From contig CAVVFX010000022.1 of assembly GCA_963747535.1 (NCBI GenBank), positions 62,001-126,000 of the forward strand: 64,000 bases of DNA, given 5' to 3'. Made by a program: the position numbers and the translations under genes. The notes under the pieces were generated by a model. It was given only the letters and a program-made list of their open reading frames with translations. It ran no database searches and was not told the DNA's origin. Positions 6,982 to 16,433 of this stretch are shown piece by piece (the first letter of the stretch is position 1; each line of letters begins with the position of its first letter). The DNA is from CAVVFX01 sp963747535 (GTDB taxonomy: Bacteria; Acidobacteriota; Terriglobia; Bryobacterales; Bryobacteraceae).

Positions 6982-7769
6982 AACTCGTCATTAAAGTGGG
7001 TGGGACGTTACTCGATTCCGCGGATTCGCGCAGGCGGATCGCACAGGAATTGGCTGCAGTGCATGCGGTACATACGCTGGTAGTGGTTCACGGCGGCGGC
7101 AAACAGATGACCCGATATCTGGAAGAACGCGGAATCAAGAGCCAGTTCGTGAATGGATTGCGCGTGACGACGGAGGAAACCATAGATGCGTTGATCAAGG
7201 TGCTCGCAGGAACCGTCAATCAGCACCTGGTGGCTGCGCTGATCGAAGCAGGGGTAGCGGCGGTGGGGTTGAGTGGAGTCGATGCCAATTTGGTAATAGC
7301 TGAGCAAATGGACCCAGCGTTGGGTGCAGTGGGTAAAGTGACCCAAAGTCGCGCAGAATTGTTGAATATTCTTACAGATTATCGGTTTTTACCCATAGTG
7401 GCGTGTCTTGCAGGGGATGGGCACGGAGGGTTCTTCAACGTGAACGGCGATCAGATGGCGGTAGCGTGCGCGACGGCGTTTGCCGCGGAGCGCCTGGTGT
7501 TCTTGACCGATGTGAATGGCGTTCTCGATGGCAAAGGGAGTACGATTGCAGAACTCGACCCGTTGGGAGTCACTCAACTGATTCAAGAAGGAGTCGCGAA
7601 AGGCGGCATGCAGGCTAAGTTAAACGCTGCAGTATCAGCGATTCACGGCGGTGTACGGGACGTCTGCATTGTCTCCGGACAACGCGCTCACGGAGTCGCT
7701 GACCTGCTTTCGGGCACGCTCCACGGGACCAGGTTATCCGGTGCCAGGAACGAGGCCGCCAATGCTTAG
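6978..7769 (+). CDS. argB: N-acetylglutamate kinase
   Basis: The enzyme phosphorylates N-acetylglutamate with ATP, the second step of arginine synthesis. The 263-residue product shows the amino-acid-kinase fold markers: KVGGTLLD at residues 5-12, VVVHGGGKQM at about 36-45, the substrate loop GLRVTTEETI, and FLTDVNGVLDG with GGMQAKLNAA in the C-terminal half. The start is GTG 6978, overlapping the argC stop. Its own stop lies inside the next gene's start (8-base overlap), so the three genes are translationally coupled. Confidence 0.95.
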   Translation: MKLVIKVGGTLLDSADSRRRIAQELAAVHAVHTLVVVHGGGKQMTRYLEERGIKSQFVNGLRVTTEETIDALIKVLAGTVNQHLVAALIEAGVAAVGLSGVDANLVIAEQMDPALGAVGKVTQSRAELLNILTDYRFLPIVACLAGDGHGGFFNVNGDQMAVACATAFAAERLVFLTDVNGVLDGKGSTIAELDPLGVTQLIQEGVAKGGMQAKLNAAVSAIHGGVRDVCIVSGQRAHGVADLLSGTLHGTRLSGARNEAANA

Positions 7770-8376
7770 CGCGCTCACTGCGGATTCGGTGCTGGAGCGA
7801 CGTTCCGCGGATTCACTGGTGACAGTGCGGAAGGCCGCCATGCACGACATTCAACCCATCATTGACCTGATTAACTCATACGCAGCAAAGGGGATCATGC
7901 TACCGCGGACAGAGTTCGAAATGTCAGAAAATATCCGGGATTTTTCGGTGGCTTACGCGGGTGGCAAGCTAGTAGGATGCGGCGCGCTCCACTTCTATTC
8001 GCCGGTGATGGGCGAGGTCCGGTCGTTGGCGGTCGATCCGGATAATCGCACACAAGGGATCGGATGGTTACTGGTGGACGCCTTGGTACGCGAGGCGAGA
8101 GATTATCGCCTCGACGCGATCTTCGCATTCACGTATGTGCCTGGATTCTTTGCAAAAATGGGCTTTCAAGAGGTCGAGCGGGGAGAGTTACCGCTCAAAG
8201 CGTGGAAGGACTGCCTGCGGTGTGCAAAGTTCAATTCGTGCGATGAAATTGCCGTGGTCCGGATACTGGCCCCGGAGCGCTGGGTGTCTCATCCGAAAGC
8301 CGCGGAGAGCGCCGGGTTTGATTTCACTGAACAGGTACTGGTCCAGCTTCCAACCATCAAGTCAAGCGTGCGGTGA
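7762..8376 (+). CDS. argA: Short-form N-acetylglutamate synthase (GNAT)
   Basis: A GNAT acetyltransferase of about 204 residues. The acetyl-CoA-binding motif is VRSLAVDPDNRTQGIGWLLV (about residues 86-105). The stretch KAWKDCLRCAKFNSCDEIAV, with three cysteines, is typical of stand-alone short ArgA enzymes rather than of the kinase-fused long form. It would make N-acetylglutamate from glutamate and acetyl-CoA, the first committed step. Its place after argC and argB, with ATG 7762 overlapping the argB stop by 8 bases, strongly supports this. Without argJ in the window I cannot tell whether the acetyl group is recycled. The open frame reaches back to 7651, but that part lies over argB. Confidence 0.85.
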   Translation: MLSALTADSVLERRSADSLVTVRKAAMHDIQPIIDLINSYAAKGIMLPRTEFEMSENIRDFSVAYAGGKLVGCGALHFYSPVMGEVRSLAVDPDNRTQGIGWLLVDALVREARDYRLDAIFAFTYVPGFFAKMGFQEVERGELPLKAWKDCLRCAKFNSCDEIAVVRILAPERWVSHPKAAESAGFDFTEQVLVQLPTIKSSVR

Positions 8377-8504
8377 ATAATGCTTATAAAGCAATGATAA
8401 TGTCGAGAATTTCGGGCTCACTAACACACTAGTTATGTGATAATTCAAGCAGCTAGCTCCAAGCGGCCGCTAAGTTACACATGGCGCGGGGGTTAGGAGG
8501 GCCT

Positions 8505-9476
8505 ATGAAAGCTCAGACCGTTGACGTACGGACTTCTACGGGCCGGATACTATGCTGTACGGTATTCCGTCCCGGTGGTAAGAAACTCCTCTCCAAGGGC
8601 CATGTCATCAGCGAGGACGATGTCCGCGTCCTCCAATCCGAAGGCATGGACAACATTTGGGTAACCGAACTTGAAGCAGGCGAAGTAAGTGAAGACGAAG
8701 CCGTCTGCGCAGTCGCGGCCGAAGTTGGCTGCGGCTCGTACGAGATCAAGCTTGCGGCAGGTGGGCGCGCAAACCTGATCGCGACGGAAACCTGTTGCAC
8801 GCTAGTCGACGAGGATTTACTGAAGCAGGTAAATTGCACTTCGTCGGTGGTCATCGCCACATCGATCAATTTCAGCTATGTAGTTCCCGGACAGCGGATC
8901 GCGACAGTGAAGAGTGCGCCCTTCGCGGTCTCCAAGTCAGACCTCGATGGGTTGACGAGCATGTTGAAGGAACGAGGTCCGATATTGCAAGCCCGGCCGA
9001 TTCGCAATCCTACGGTCGCCGTGCTCTATTGTGACCCGACTCAACCGGAGAGGGCGCGCCAGATCTTCGATAACATCGTCCGGCAGCGGCTCAGCCGATT
9101 CGGCATCACGAACCATGCATTCCACGTTTGTCTGGAAGATGAAAACGCAGTGGCCCGGGGTCTCAAGACGCTGGTTAAGGCAAATCCTTCGGTCATTCTG
9201 ATTGCCTCGACGACAGCACCGGCCGGCCCGGAAGACGTCGTTGGGCAGGCGCTGTTGAAGGTAGGCGCGTCGATGGAGCGGTTCCTGGCTCCGGTCGAGC
9301 CTGGCAACCTGCTGATGCTGTCCTATAAGGACATGGTGCCGATTATCTCGGCGCCGGGCTGCTTTCGATCCGCCAAACCGAATGTCGTTGATCTGATGCT
9401 GCCGCCAATGCTCGCGAAGTATCGCGTGTCCACGTGGGAAATCGCCTGTCTCGGACACGGCGGACTGCTCTGTTAG
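8505..9476 (+). CDS. Molybdopterin-binding-domain protein
   Basis: The protein has 323 residues. The last third, with PVEPGNLLMLSYKDMVPI, ISAPGCFRSAKPNVVDLML and GHGGLL, matches proteins annotated as molybdopterin-binding, related to the MoeA/MogA fold. The N-terminal part (VDVRTSTGRILCCTVF, then LLSKGHVISEDDVRVL) resembles the front of that family. The nucleotide-site pattern usual in MoaB/MogA is not obvious, so the catalytic role is unclear. ATG 8505 is the likely start, with AGGAGG four bases upstream; an in-frame ATG at 8481 lacks a site. It stands alone, with no other molybdenum cofactor gene nearby. Confidence 0.7.
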   Translation: MKAQTVDVRTSTGRILCCTVFRPGGKKLLSKGHVISEDDVRVLQSEGMDNIWVTELEAGEVSEDEAVCAVAAEVGCGSYEIKLAAGGRANLIATETCCTLVDEDLLKQVNCTSSVVIATSINFSYVVPGQRIATVKSAPFAVSKSDLDGLTSMLKERGPILQARPIRNPTVAVLYCDPTQPERARQIFDNIVRQRLSRFGITNHAFHVCLEDENAVARGLKTLVKANPSVILIASTTAPAGPEDVVGQALLKVGASMERFLAPVEPGNLLMLSYKDMVPIISAPGCFRSAKPNVVDLMLPPMLAKYRVSTWEIACLGHGGLLC

Positions 9477-9881
9477 CCGCTAACGGCGGGGCAGACCGCA
9501 GTCCAATTGTGTCTGAAACTTGCGCCTTTGCACCCGCGAGCGAATTTTGACCGCAGTTTCTCGAGAGCCGTAGCAGGAGTTCTCCCATCCGGGTGCTCTT
9601 GTGATCTACTCTTGAGCATTAAGTTGCCGCTGACGCACATGCCTACCTTCGTTATTGTGCTACTGGTCGCCGCTACTCCAGTGCTGTAGAAAACCAACTC
9701 CGATATAAAGCATCGAGTTGGGAGTCCGCACCGCTGGACGCCACACGACACGCGAAAATCGCCGGACATCCATCGCGGGTAAAGTCAGTTTCCCCGCGGG
9801 TAGCAAGCTCGGGAACTTCCTGAGGTAAGCGAGGCGCCTGGAAAACGGCGAAATAGAGCGGAGAGCATTTAGCCCAACGGT
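9477..9881. other. Gene-free stretch
   Basis: About 400 bases between two genes of opposite strand. Short open frames on both strands lack ribosome sites and recognisable content. I see no repeat or hairpin of note. Confidence 0.5.
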
Positions 9882-10160
9882 CTACTCGACCTTGTTCGAC
9901 GACCACAAGGAGCGATAGGCAATGCTCCAGATGCCTGCGCCGGCAGCCATCATCGCCACGCCATGCGTGATCGGGGTCATATCCGCCAGGTCGGGAGTGG
10001 TGAATAGCACCACGGCTCCTTCGAGCAACATCAATACGCCCACAACGGAGGCGGTCAGCCGTCCGGAAACTAAAGCGTCGCTTCCATCCAGCAATTGCAA
10101 AACAACCACGACGGTCAACGCTGACACGCCGAGTGCCATGATCATCCAGACGAGGGACAT
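9882..10160 (-). CDS. Small membrane protein, unknown
   Basis: A 92-residue protein with three predicted membrane spans (about residues 4-22, 38-54 and 66-82), separated by short loops (LLDGSDALVSGR; TTPDLADMTP). No family motif is recognised. It reads away from pyruvate carboxylase, leaving about 70 bases for two divergent promoters. Confidence 0.6.
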   Translation of the reverse strand: MSLVWMIMALGVSALTVVVVLQLLDGSDALVSGRLTASVVGVLMLLEGAVVLFTTPDLADMTPITHGVAMMAAGAGIWSIAYRSLWSSNKVE

Positions 10161-10228
10161 CGATCTGATTGTATAACAACCGCCGGCGCTACGGGTCCGG
10201 TAGGCCTCGCTAAACTGGTAGATTCCGA

Positions 10229-13200
10229 ATGCAAAAACTACTCGCTTTGAACCGTGGCGAAATCGCCATCCGTATCATGCGCGCCGCCACCGAAGCCGGC
10301 CTGCGCACCGTCGGCATTTACTCCAAAGAAGACCGCCTCAGTCTGCATCGCTTCAAAGCTGACGAAGCCTACCAGATCGGTGACAGCCTCGGCCCCGTGC
10401 AGGCCTATCTCGACGTCGATGGCATCGTCGGTCTCGCCAAAGAGAAGGACGTCGACGCGATTCACCCGGGCTACGGCTTCCTTTCCGAGAATCCCGCTCT
10501 CCCGCGCGCCTGTGAAGCGGCCGGCATCACCTTCGTCGGACCCAGCGCGCACCTCCTCGAAACTCTCGGCGACAAAACTACCGCGCGCAAGCTCGCCGAA
10601 CGCGCTCACGTCCCCGTCGTCCCTGGTAGCCAGGATCCCGTCAGCGACCGCCGAAAAGCGCGTACCCTCGCCAAGGAGATCGGCTTCCCGCTGATCATTA
10701 AGGCTGCGTTCGGCGGCGGGGGACGCGGCATGCGCGTGGTCAACTCATCCGATGAGTTCGACGGAAAACTGGAAGAAGCTTCCAAAGAGGCGCAGGCTGC
10801 GTTCGGCAATGGAGCGGTCTTTCTGGAACGCTACATCCGGCGCGCACGCCACATCGAGATCCAGATTCTCGGCGATCTTCACGGCAACGTCGTGCATCTC
10901 TACGAGCGCGACTGCTCGGTGCAGCGCCGCCATCAAAAGGTGGTCGAAGTCGCACCGGCGCTCAACCTCGATCCGGAACTCCGCCACGCCATCGCAGACG
11001 CTGCGGTGCGCATCGCTCGCGAGGCCGGTTACTACAACGCCGGCACGGTGGAGTTCCTGGTCGATGGCGATACGGGAGAATTTTTCTTCATCGAAGTGAA
11101 TCCGCGGATTCAAGTGGAACATACGGTGACTGAAATGGTCACCGGCATCGACTTGGTGCGCGCGCAAATCCTCATTGCGCAGGGGGCCAGCCTCCACGAC
11201 CCGCCGCTGGGACTCCCGCAGCAGGACAAAATCCCGCTACACGGCTGCGCGCTACAATGCCGCATCACCACCGAGGACCCCACACGCAACTTCACGCCCG
11301 ACTACGGACGCATCCAGACCTACCGCTCACCCGGCGGTTTCGGACTCCGGCTCGACGGCGGGTCGGCGTACGGTGGCGCGACGATCACGCCCTTCTACGA
11401 TTCGCTGCTGGTGAAACTGACTGCGTGGGACAACGAGTTCCCCAGCGCCTGCGCCCGCATGGATCGCGCCCTGCGCGAGTTCCGGATTCGGGGCGTGATC
11501 ACCAACATCCCGTTTCTTGAGAACGTGGTCAACCATGCGGATTTTCAGGCGGGCCGCGTCACCACCTCTTTTCTCGACGAGAATCCGGGGCTGTTCAGTT
11601 ACCCGCCCCGCAAGGACCGCGCCACCAAACTGCTTACTTACCTGGGCGAAGTGATCGTCAACGGTAATCCGGAGATCGCCGGCAAGCCGAGCCCGAATCG
11701 CATCCGCAGCGCGCCGGTACTGCCGCATGATCCATCCGCGCCGCCAACCGGCACGCGGCAACTGCTCGACCAGCTGGGTCCCGAAAAATTCGCCGAGTGG
11801 ACACGTTCGCAAAAGCGCCTGTTGATCACCGACACGACGTTCCGCGATGCACACCAATCGCTGCTCGCCACACGCATGCGAACTTTCGACCTCATGGCCG
11901 CTGCCAACTTCGTCGCGCATCGTCTCGCCGGGCTCTACTCGCTCGAAATGTGGGGAGGCGCCACGTTTGACGTCACCATGCGCTTTCTGCTCGAAGATCC
12001 GTGGCTGCGTCTCCGCCGCCTCCGCGAAGCCATTCCGAACATCTGTTTCCAGATGTTGCTCCGCGCATCTAATGCGGTCGGCTATACCGCGTATCCCGAC
12101 AATGCGGTTCGCGATTTCATCAAGGAATCCGCGACCCAGGGGATCGATATCTTCCGCATTTTCGATTCGCTCAACTGGCTTCCCAATATGAAAGTCGCGA
12201 TGGAAGCGGTGCAGAAAACCGGCCGCCTGTGCGAGGCTGCCATCTGCTACACCGGCGACATACTCGATCCGGCACGCCAGAAATATTCGCTCGACTACTA
12301 CGTCCGCATGGCCAAGGAACTGGAGGGTATGGGCGCGCATATTCTTGGCATCAAGGATATGGCCGGGCTGCTCAAACCTTATGCGGCCGAGAAACTGGTG
12401 AGGGCTTTGCGCGATGCGGTCGGTATCCCGGTTCATTTCCACACTCACGACACGAGCGGTATCAACGCGGCGTCCATTCTGAAGACATCCGACGCCGGCG
12501 TCGATGTGGCCGATGCCGCGATTGCGTCGATGTCCGGCCAAACCAGCCAGCCGAATCTGAACTCCATTGTGGCTGCGCTCGCCCACACCAGGCGCGATAC
12601 GGGACTCGATCTCGACGCTTTGAATGCCTGTGCCGATTACTGGGAAATTGTTCGCACCTGGTACGCGCCGTTCGATACGGGCCCGAAGAGCGGCACGGCG
12701 GAAGTCTATCTCCACGAGATGCCAGGCGGCCAGTTTACCAATCTCAAGGAACAGGCCGAGGGTATGGGGCTGGGAGCGCGCTGGCACGAGATTGCGCGAT
12801 GCTATGCCGGTGTCAATCGCATATTCGGCGACATTGTCAAAGTGACGCCATCGAGCAAAGTGGTCGGCGATCTCGCGATCTTTCTGGTTACTCACGGCAT
12901 GACGGCCGAACAGTTTGAAAAGCTGCCTCCTGATCATGGTCTGTCGCTGCCGCATTCCGTGATCGACATGTTCGAAGGCTCGCTCGGCGTGCCCGAGGGA
13001 GGCTGGCCGGCCAGGATCCAGAGAATTATTCTGGGCGCGCACAAGCCGCAACGGGGCCGGCCGGGAGCGCGCCTCGCTCCGATCGATTTCGCGGAAACGC
13101 GAGCCAAGGTGCAGAAGATTCTGGATCGCGATCCGCGCCACGACGAAGTTCTCAGCTATATCATGTATCCGGAGGTCTTTACCAGGTACGCGACGGCGCG

Positions 13201-13666
13201 CAATACCTATAGCGACGTGGAGGTTCTTCCCTCGCCGCAGTTCTTCTACGGGATGCAGAGCGGCGACGAAGTGACAGTGCAACTCGAAGAAGGCAAGATG
13301 CTGGTGATCAAATTCCTGACGGTTGGCGAGCCGCATCCCGATGGTAACCGGACAGTCTTTTTCGAATTGAACGGCCAGCCGCGAGAAGTCGACGTGCGCG
13401 ATAAGAGCCTCGGGGCAACCGCGGTCCAGAGGGTGAAAGCCGATCCGTCGAAGGAAGCCGAAGTTGGGGCTCCACTGCCGGGTTTGATAACCGTGGTGGC
13501 TGTCGAGCAGAACCAGCCAGTGAAGAAAGGCGACCGGTTGCTGGTCATTGAAGCGATGAAGATGCAGAGTACGGTTTATTCGCCTGTGAGTGGCAAGGTG
13601 ACTCAGCTCGCGGCACATGCCGGGCAACAGGTGGAAGCGAAGGACCTATTATTGGTGATTGAATGA
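10229..13666 (+). CDS. pyc: Pyruvate carboxylase
   Basis: The enzyme carboxylates pyruvate to oxaloacetate with ATP and bicarbonate, refilling the citric acid cycle. All modules are in one chain of 1145 residues, the usual size: biotin carboxylase (about 1-450; NRGEIAIRI, AAFGGGGRGMRVV, FFIEVNPRIQVEHTVTE), carboxyltransferase (about 520-800; TDTTFRDAHQSLLATRM, LRASNAVGYTAYPDN, LGIKDMAGLLKP), the allosteric/linker region (about 830-1050) and the biotinyl domain with EAMKMQ, the biotin lysine being near residue 1111. ATG 10229 gives the standard start. Its TGA overlaps the ATG of a collapsed glycosidase gene. Confidence 0.96.
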   Translation: MQKLLALNRGEIAIRIMRAATEAGLRTVGIYSKEDRLSLHRFKADEAYQIGDSLGPVQAYLDVDGIVGLAKEKDVDAIHPGYGFLSENPALPRACEAAGITFVGPSAHLLETLGDKTTARKLAERAHVPVVPGSQDPVSDRRKARTLAKEIGFPLIIKAAFGGGGRGMRVVNSSDEFDGKLEEASKEAQAAFGNGAVFLERYIRRARHIEIQILGDLHGNVVHLYERDCSVQRRHQKVVEVAPALNLDPELRHAIADAAVRIAREAGYYNAGTVEFLVDGDTGEFFFIEVNPRIQVEHTVTEMVTGIDLVRAQILIAQGASLHDPPLGLPQQDKIPLHGCALQCRITTEDPTRNFTPDYGRIQTYRSPGGFGLRLDGGSAYGGATITPFYDSLLVKLTAWDNEFPSACARMDRALREFRIRGVITNIPFLENVVNHADFQAGRVTTSFLDENPGLFSYPPRKDRATKLLTYLGEVIVNGNPEIAGKPSPNRIRSAPVLPHDPSAPPTGTRQLLDQLGPEKFAEWTRSQKRLLITDTTFRDAHQSLLATRMRTFDLMAAANFVAHRLAGLYSLEMWGGATFDVTMRFLLEDPWLRLRRLREAIPNICFQMLLRASNAVGYTAYPDNAVRDFIKESATQGIDIFRIFDSLNWLPNMKVAMEAVQKTGRLCEAAICYTGDILDPARQKYSLDYYVRMAKELEGMGAHILGIKDMAGLLKPYAAEKLVRALRDAVGIPVHFHTHDTSGINAASILKTSDAGVDVADAAIASMSGQTSQPNLNSIVAALAHTRRDTGLDLDALNACADYWEIVRTWYAPFDTGPKSGTAEVYLHEMPGGQFTNLKEQAEGMGLGARWHEIARCYAGVNRIFGDIVKVTPSSKVVGDLAIFLVTHGMTAEQFEKLPPDHGLSLPHSVIDMFEGSLGVPEGGWPARIQRIILGAHKPQRGRPGARLAPIDFAETRAKVQKILDRDPRHDEVLSYIMYPEVFTRYATARNTYSDVEVLPSPQFFYGMQSGDEVTVQLEEGKMLVIKFLTVGEPHPDGNRTVFFELNGQPREVDVRDKSLGATAVQRVKADPSKEAEVGAPLPGLITVVAVEQNQPVKKGDRLLVIEAMKMQSTVYSPVSGKVTQLAAHAGQQVEAKDLLLVIE

Positions 13667-14095
13667 GAAATTACTTTGTTTTCGCGTTAACCTGCATCCT
13701 GGCCGCCGCTGCGCTGGCCCAGGCACCAGACCATGTGGCTCTCCGATCGCCCGACGGCCGAATCATCGCCGATTTCACCAATCCAGGGAACTACAGTATC
13801 CTTTTCGAAGGCAATCCACGGCATCCCGGCGGAATATATAACCCTGGCTCGCAGAAAAGGAAAAGATTGGTTCCTGGGTAGTATGACTAACTGGACCCCG
13901 CGAGACCTTGACATCCCACTTACTTTCCTCGGCCCGGGTAAGTATCGCGCGGAGATATTCGCCGATGCCGAAGATGCGGACAAGTATCCGAAAAACACTT
14001 CGATACGCAAAGAGACGGTTGACAATACCACCCACCTAAAAGCTCATTTGGCTCCGGGCGGAGGGTATGCAGTCCGATTTGTTCCAATGCCCTGA
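13663..14095 (+). pseudogene. GH97 alpha-glucosidase-type gene, internally deleted
   Basis: The first 30 codons (from ATG 13663, overlapping the pyc stop) encode a signal peptide, RNYFVFALTCILAAAALAQA, and the GH97-like start VALRSPDGRI. From about 13830 another frame reads YITLARRKGKDWFLGSMTNW, LDIPLTFLGPGKYRAEIF and LAPGGGYAVRFVP, which is the C-terminal domain of glycoside hydrolase family 97. Some 500 residues that should lie between, including the catalytic barrel, are missing and the frames do not join. This is a deletion remnant of a secreted glycosidase; the family call is from memory of the motifs. Confidence 0.75.
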
Positions 14096-14106
14096 CTGGA
14101 GAATCG

Positions 14107-14883
14107 TCATCTTTTGCGGCGTCGCTGGAGGATTACGGCGCCAGCCAGCAGACCCATCGAGAGCAGTCCAATGCTCGCAGGCTCAGGCACGGCGGAGAAG
14201 GTGGTGGAATTGGCGTCGAAAGAATTCTGCGGCACAGTAATGGTGAGACCGGATGCGCCGGCGCCCGTGCTCCAGTTAACAGTCAACTGGGCCGTCACCG
14301 TATAGTTATCTCCCGCAACGATCGGGTTTACCGTAGTAAACTGATTGCCTCCGGTAACCGTGGCGGTTTTGCCCGAAAGAGTGCCCGTAAACGTGGGGGC
14401 GGAAGCGAAGATCGAGGTTGTCCCCTGTTGGATATTGAAGAGCAGCGAATAGCTTGCCAGGCTGCCGGTACCGCTTGCACCCAATGTGAAATCGTACGTA
14501 AAAGGTACCATGATACCGGCGAGTTCACCCGATCCCGTTGCCGTCCCGCTCGACGTAAGCGTTAGAACGGTGCTATCGGCTCCGTTATTTTCGTTATCAA
14601 CGAACCCGGAAGACAGGTAGAACTTGACACCCTCAAGTCCGTCGGCGGTTGCCGCTAGTACAGAGTCTTCCCCCGAAACGCCAAATGTGCCACATGACTG
14701 CGCAGCGTAGACAGTAGTATTTGTATTACATGTCAAGTTGCTCGCGGAGAGCACCGTGGTGTTCACCGTGGTAGCGAGCAAGCTGGCAGGTCCTCCAAAG
14801 AGCCCCAGAGTCAGAGCCATAGCCGCTGATAAATAATTTGATTTAGAACCAATTCTGTCGGACATATGGACAGAGATTAGCAC
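14107..14883 (-). CDS. PEP-CTERM sorting-domain protein
   Basis: A 258-residue exported protein. The N terminus carries a signal-like hydrophobic stretch (AAMALTLGLFGGPASLLA, about residues 20-37). The middle is rich in Thr, Ser, Gly and Ala, like other surface proteins of this class. The end is a textbook PEP-CTERM signal: VPEPASIGLLSMGLLAGA followed by a basic tail QRRRKR. Such proteins are handled by exosortase and are linked to extracellular matrix. GTG 14883 is the longest start; ATG 14865 (MSDRIGSK) is equally plausible. No exosortase gene is in the window. Confidence 0.8.
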   Translation of the reverse strand: MLISVHMSDRIGSKSNYLSAAMALTLGLFGGPASLLATTVNTTVLSASNLTCNTNTTVYAAQSCGTFGVSGEDSVLAATADGLEGVKFYLSSGFVDNENNGADSTVLTLTSSGTATGSGELAGIMVPFTYDFTLGASGTGSLASYSLLFNIQQGTTSIFASAPTFTGTLSGKTATVTGGNQFTTVNPIVAGDNYTVTAQLTVNWSTGAGASGLTITVPQNSFDANSTTFSAVPEPASIGLLSMGLLAGAVILQRRRKR

Positions 14884-15055
14884 GCTTTCCCGATTTTTCT
14901 CATAAGTAAATCGCCGGAATAACCGGAGAATAACGATTTTACCGTTGGAGGCTGGATTCAGTATACTTTTGTATTAGTTTTTTTGTTTTACGAGGCACAT
15001 TTTGTCAAGCAATCGTAGGTTGCCAATCAGAAAGCTCTTCAAGCAGGATCAAATA

Positions 15056-16363
15056 GTGAGGTTCATCGTATTGCTCTTATTCTGCCCGGCCCCCGCAGGT
15101 GCACAACAGACGCTATATGAACACGTCCTAGAAAAGCTTTCTGAGCCCGTCACCACTCGTTGGCAACATTTCGGGCCACCGTACTTCAGCACCAATGAAA
15201 AGTTGCTCAACCGCTTCTACTCCCGCTTCGATAACGCCGGCGGAGTCACCGTCGGAGTCAGTTTCCAGCAGAACTTTTCTCTCCTGGTGCACGCGCGACC
15301 ACAACTCTGCGTAATTTTCGACTACAACCCCGGCGTTACGGAAATCCTGGTTCCCTTTATGGGGCAGATCCTCGCGGAAAGTGCCACGCGCCGCGATTTT
15401 CTGTCTACGCTTCTCGGAGCCCGGATTACGACTGAAGAAACCCGGCAAATGCTCGAAGGCCGATCGCCTGTCATCCAAGTGCTGACCGCGGTTCTCGGAC
15501 GCACCACCCCGGACCAGCGCAAGGCACGTCTCGATCATCTCCGCGAGTTGCTGCGCGAAAAGTACCTCGCCCTACTGCCCGCGCAGGCCACCCCCTATAT
15601 CCGCAACCAGGCTCTCAAATGGATCGACATCCTGGAGAACCAGGAACTCCTCACCGGTACGTTTTTCGCCGACGCCATCGCTCCTTACCAGCTTGCCGGG
15701 GATGCCGCCGGACAACACCGATTGGCCGGATGGCTATCGAGCGAAGATAACTACGCGCTGGTCCGCAGTTACTGGATGACCGGCCGCATTATCGGGATCA
15801 CTGGCGATATCAGCGGATCGAGTGTCGCGAAGTTAGCCGCTTATCTCCGCGAGTTACGGCTGCAAGTCTCAGTGCTCTATATTTCGAACGTCGGCCTGTC
15901 GATCGAGGGCCATGTTCCGGAAGCCTGGTTTCGCGACTTATATGCGACTCTTGGCCAGCTACCCGTCACTCCCGGCGTCCTGACCTTCATCTCGCAAGGT
16001 CCCTGGAAGCTTACCGGGTACGTTCGAACATTAAAAACCGCCCAATGGGTCTACAGCACTCTCGCTGACGTTCCGGAACAGACCGCTATCAGGCTGCACG
16101 AAGCACCGCTTGAGATCCTCACGCAACTCGGGCCCGCCAACCTGTTGCCTTCCATCCGGCGAGGGTTGGCGGACATAGCCGCGCCGCCGCCCTACCTCGA
16201 ACTGGTGCAGCGGATCCAGGACAATCCTTCAGCAATCCGTTCGTTGACTCCTGACGAATTCCGGGCGTGGTCTCTCAAGAACGCACCGGGGATCGACCCA
16301 AAATCTCCAATCTTCAAAGCCGTTTGGGTGACTCTCACGGAATCGGGCTTTCTACCGTTATAA
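15056..16363 (+). CDS. Exported protein of the LIC_10091-like family
   Basis: The middle of this roughly 435-residue protein (VTVGVSFQQNFSLLVHARPQLCVIFDYN, then DNYALVRSYWMTGRIIGITGDISGSS, then LQVSVLYISNV) matches a family I recall as LIC_10091-like, whose members have a methyltransferase-like fold and no assigned reaction. GTG 15056 gives a clean signal peptide (RFIVLLLFCPAPAGAQQ), with AGGA upstream; the open frame extends to TTG 15002, which would put 18 polar residues ahead of it. Export is uncommon for a methyltransferase-like fold, so the true role is open. It stands alone. Confidence 0.6.
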   Translation: MRFIVLLLFCPAPAGAQQTLYEHVLEKLSEPVTTRWQHFGPPYFSTNEKLLNRFYSRFDNAGGVTVGVSFQQNFSLLVHARPQLCVIFDYNPGVTEILVPFMGQILAESATRRDFLSTLLGARITTEETRQMLEGRSPVIQVLTAVLGRTTPDQRKARLDHLRELLREKYLALLPAQATPYIRNQALKWIDILENQELLTGTFFADAIAPYQLAGDAAGQHRLAGWLSSEDNYALVRSYWMTGRIIGITGDISGSSVAKLAAYLRELRLQVSVLYISNVGLSIEGHVPEAWFRDLYATLGQLPVTPGVLTFISQGPWKLTGYVRTLKTAQWVYSTLADVPEQTAIRLHEAPLEILTQLGPANLLPSIRRGLADIAAPPPYLELVQRIQDNPSAIRSLTPDEFRAWSLKNAPGIDPKSPIFKAVWVTLTESGFLPL

Positions 16364-16433
16364 GCCCGGACTTCCGACTTGTGACTCCCCCTTCACACAA
16401 CGCCTACCCAAACCGCGCTATAGTAGCTGCCTT

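Noticed and set aside
8371..8384. A further ArgR box at the end of the arginine cluster (TGAATAATG...)
   Set aside because: Only about 10 of 14 positions match, and TGA is the argA stop codon, so the resemblance is probably chance.
9473..9769. 98-codon minus-strand frame in the gap after the molybdopterin-like gene
   Set aside because: It overlaps the stop region of the plus-strand gene, has no ribosome site, and its composition is not protein-like.
11327..13627. 766-codon open frame on the minus strand opposite pyc
   Set aside because: It mirrors the codon pattern of pyc, has a His/Arg/Asp-rich composition without domains, and lacks a ribosome site. It is a shadow of a GC-rich gene.
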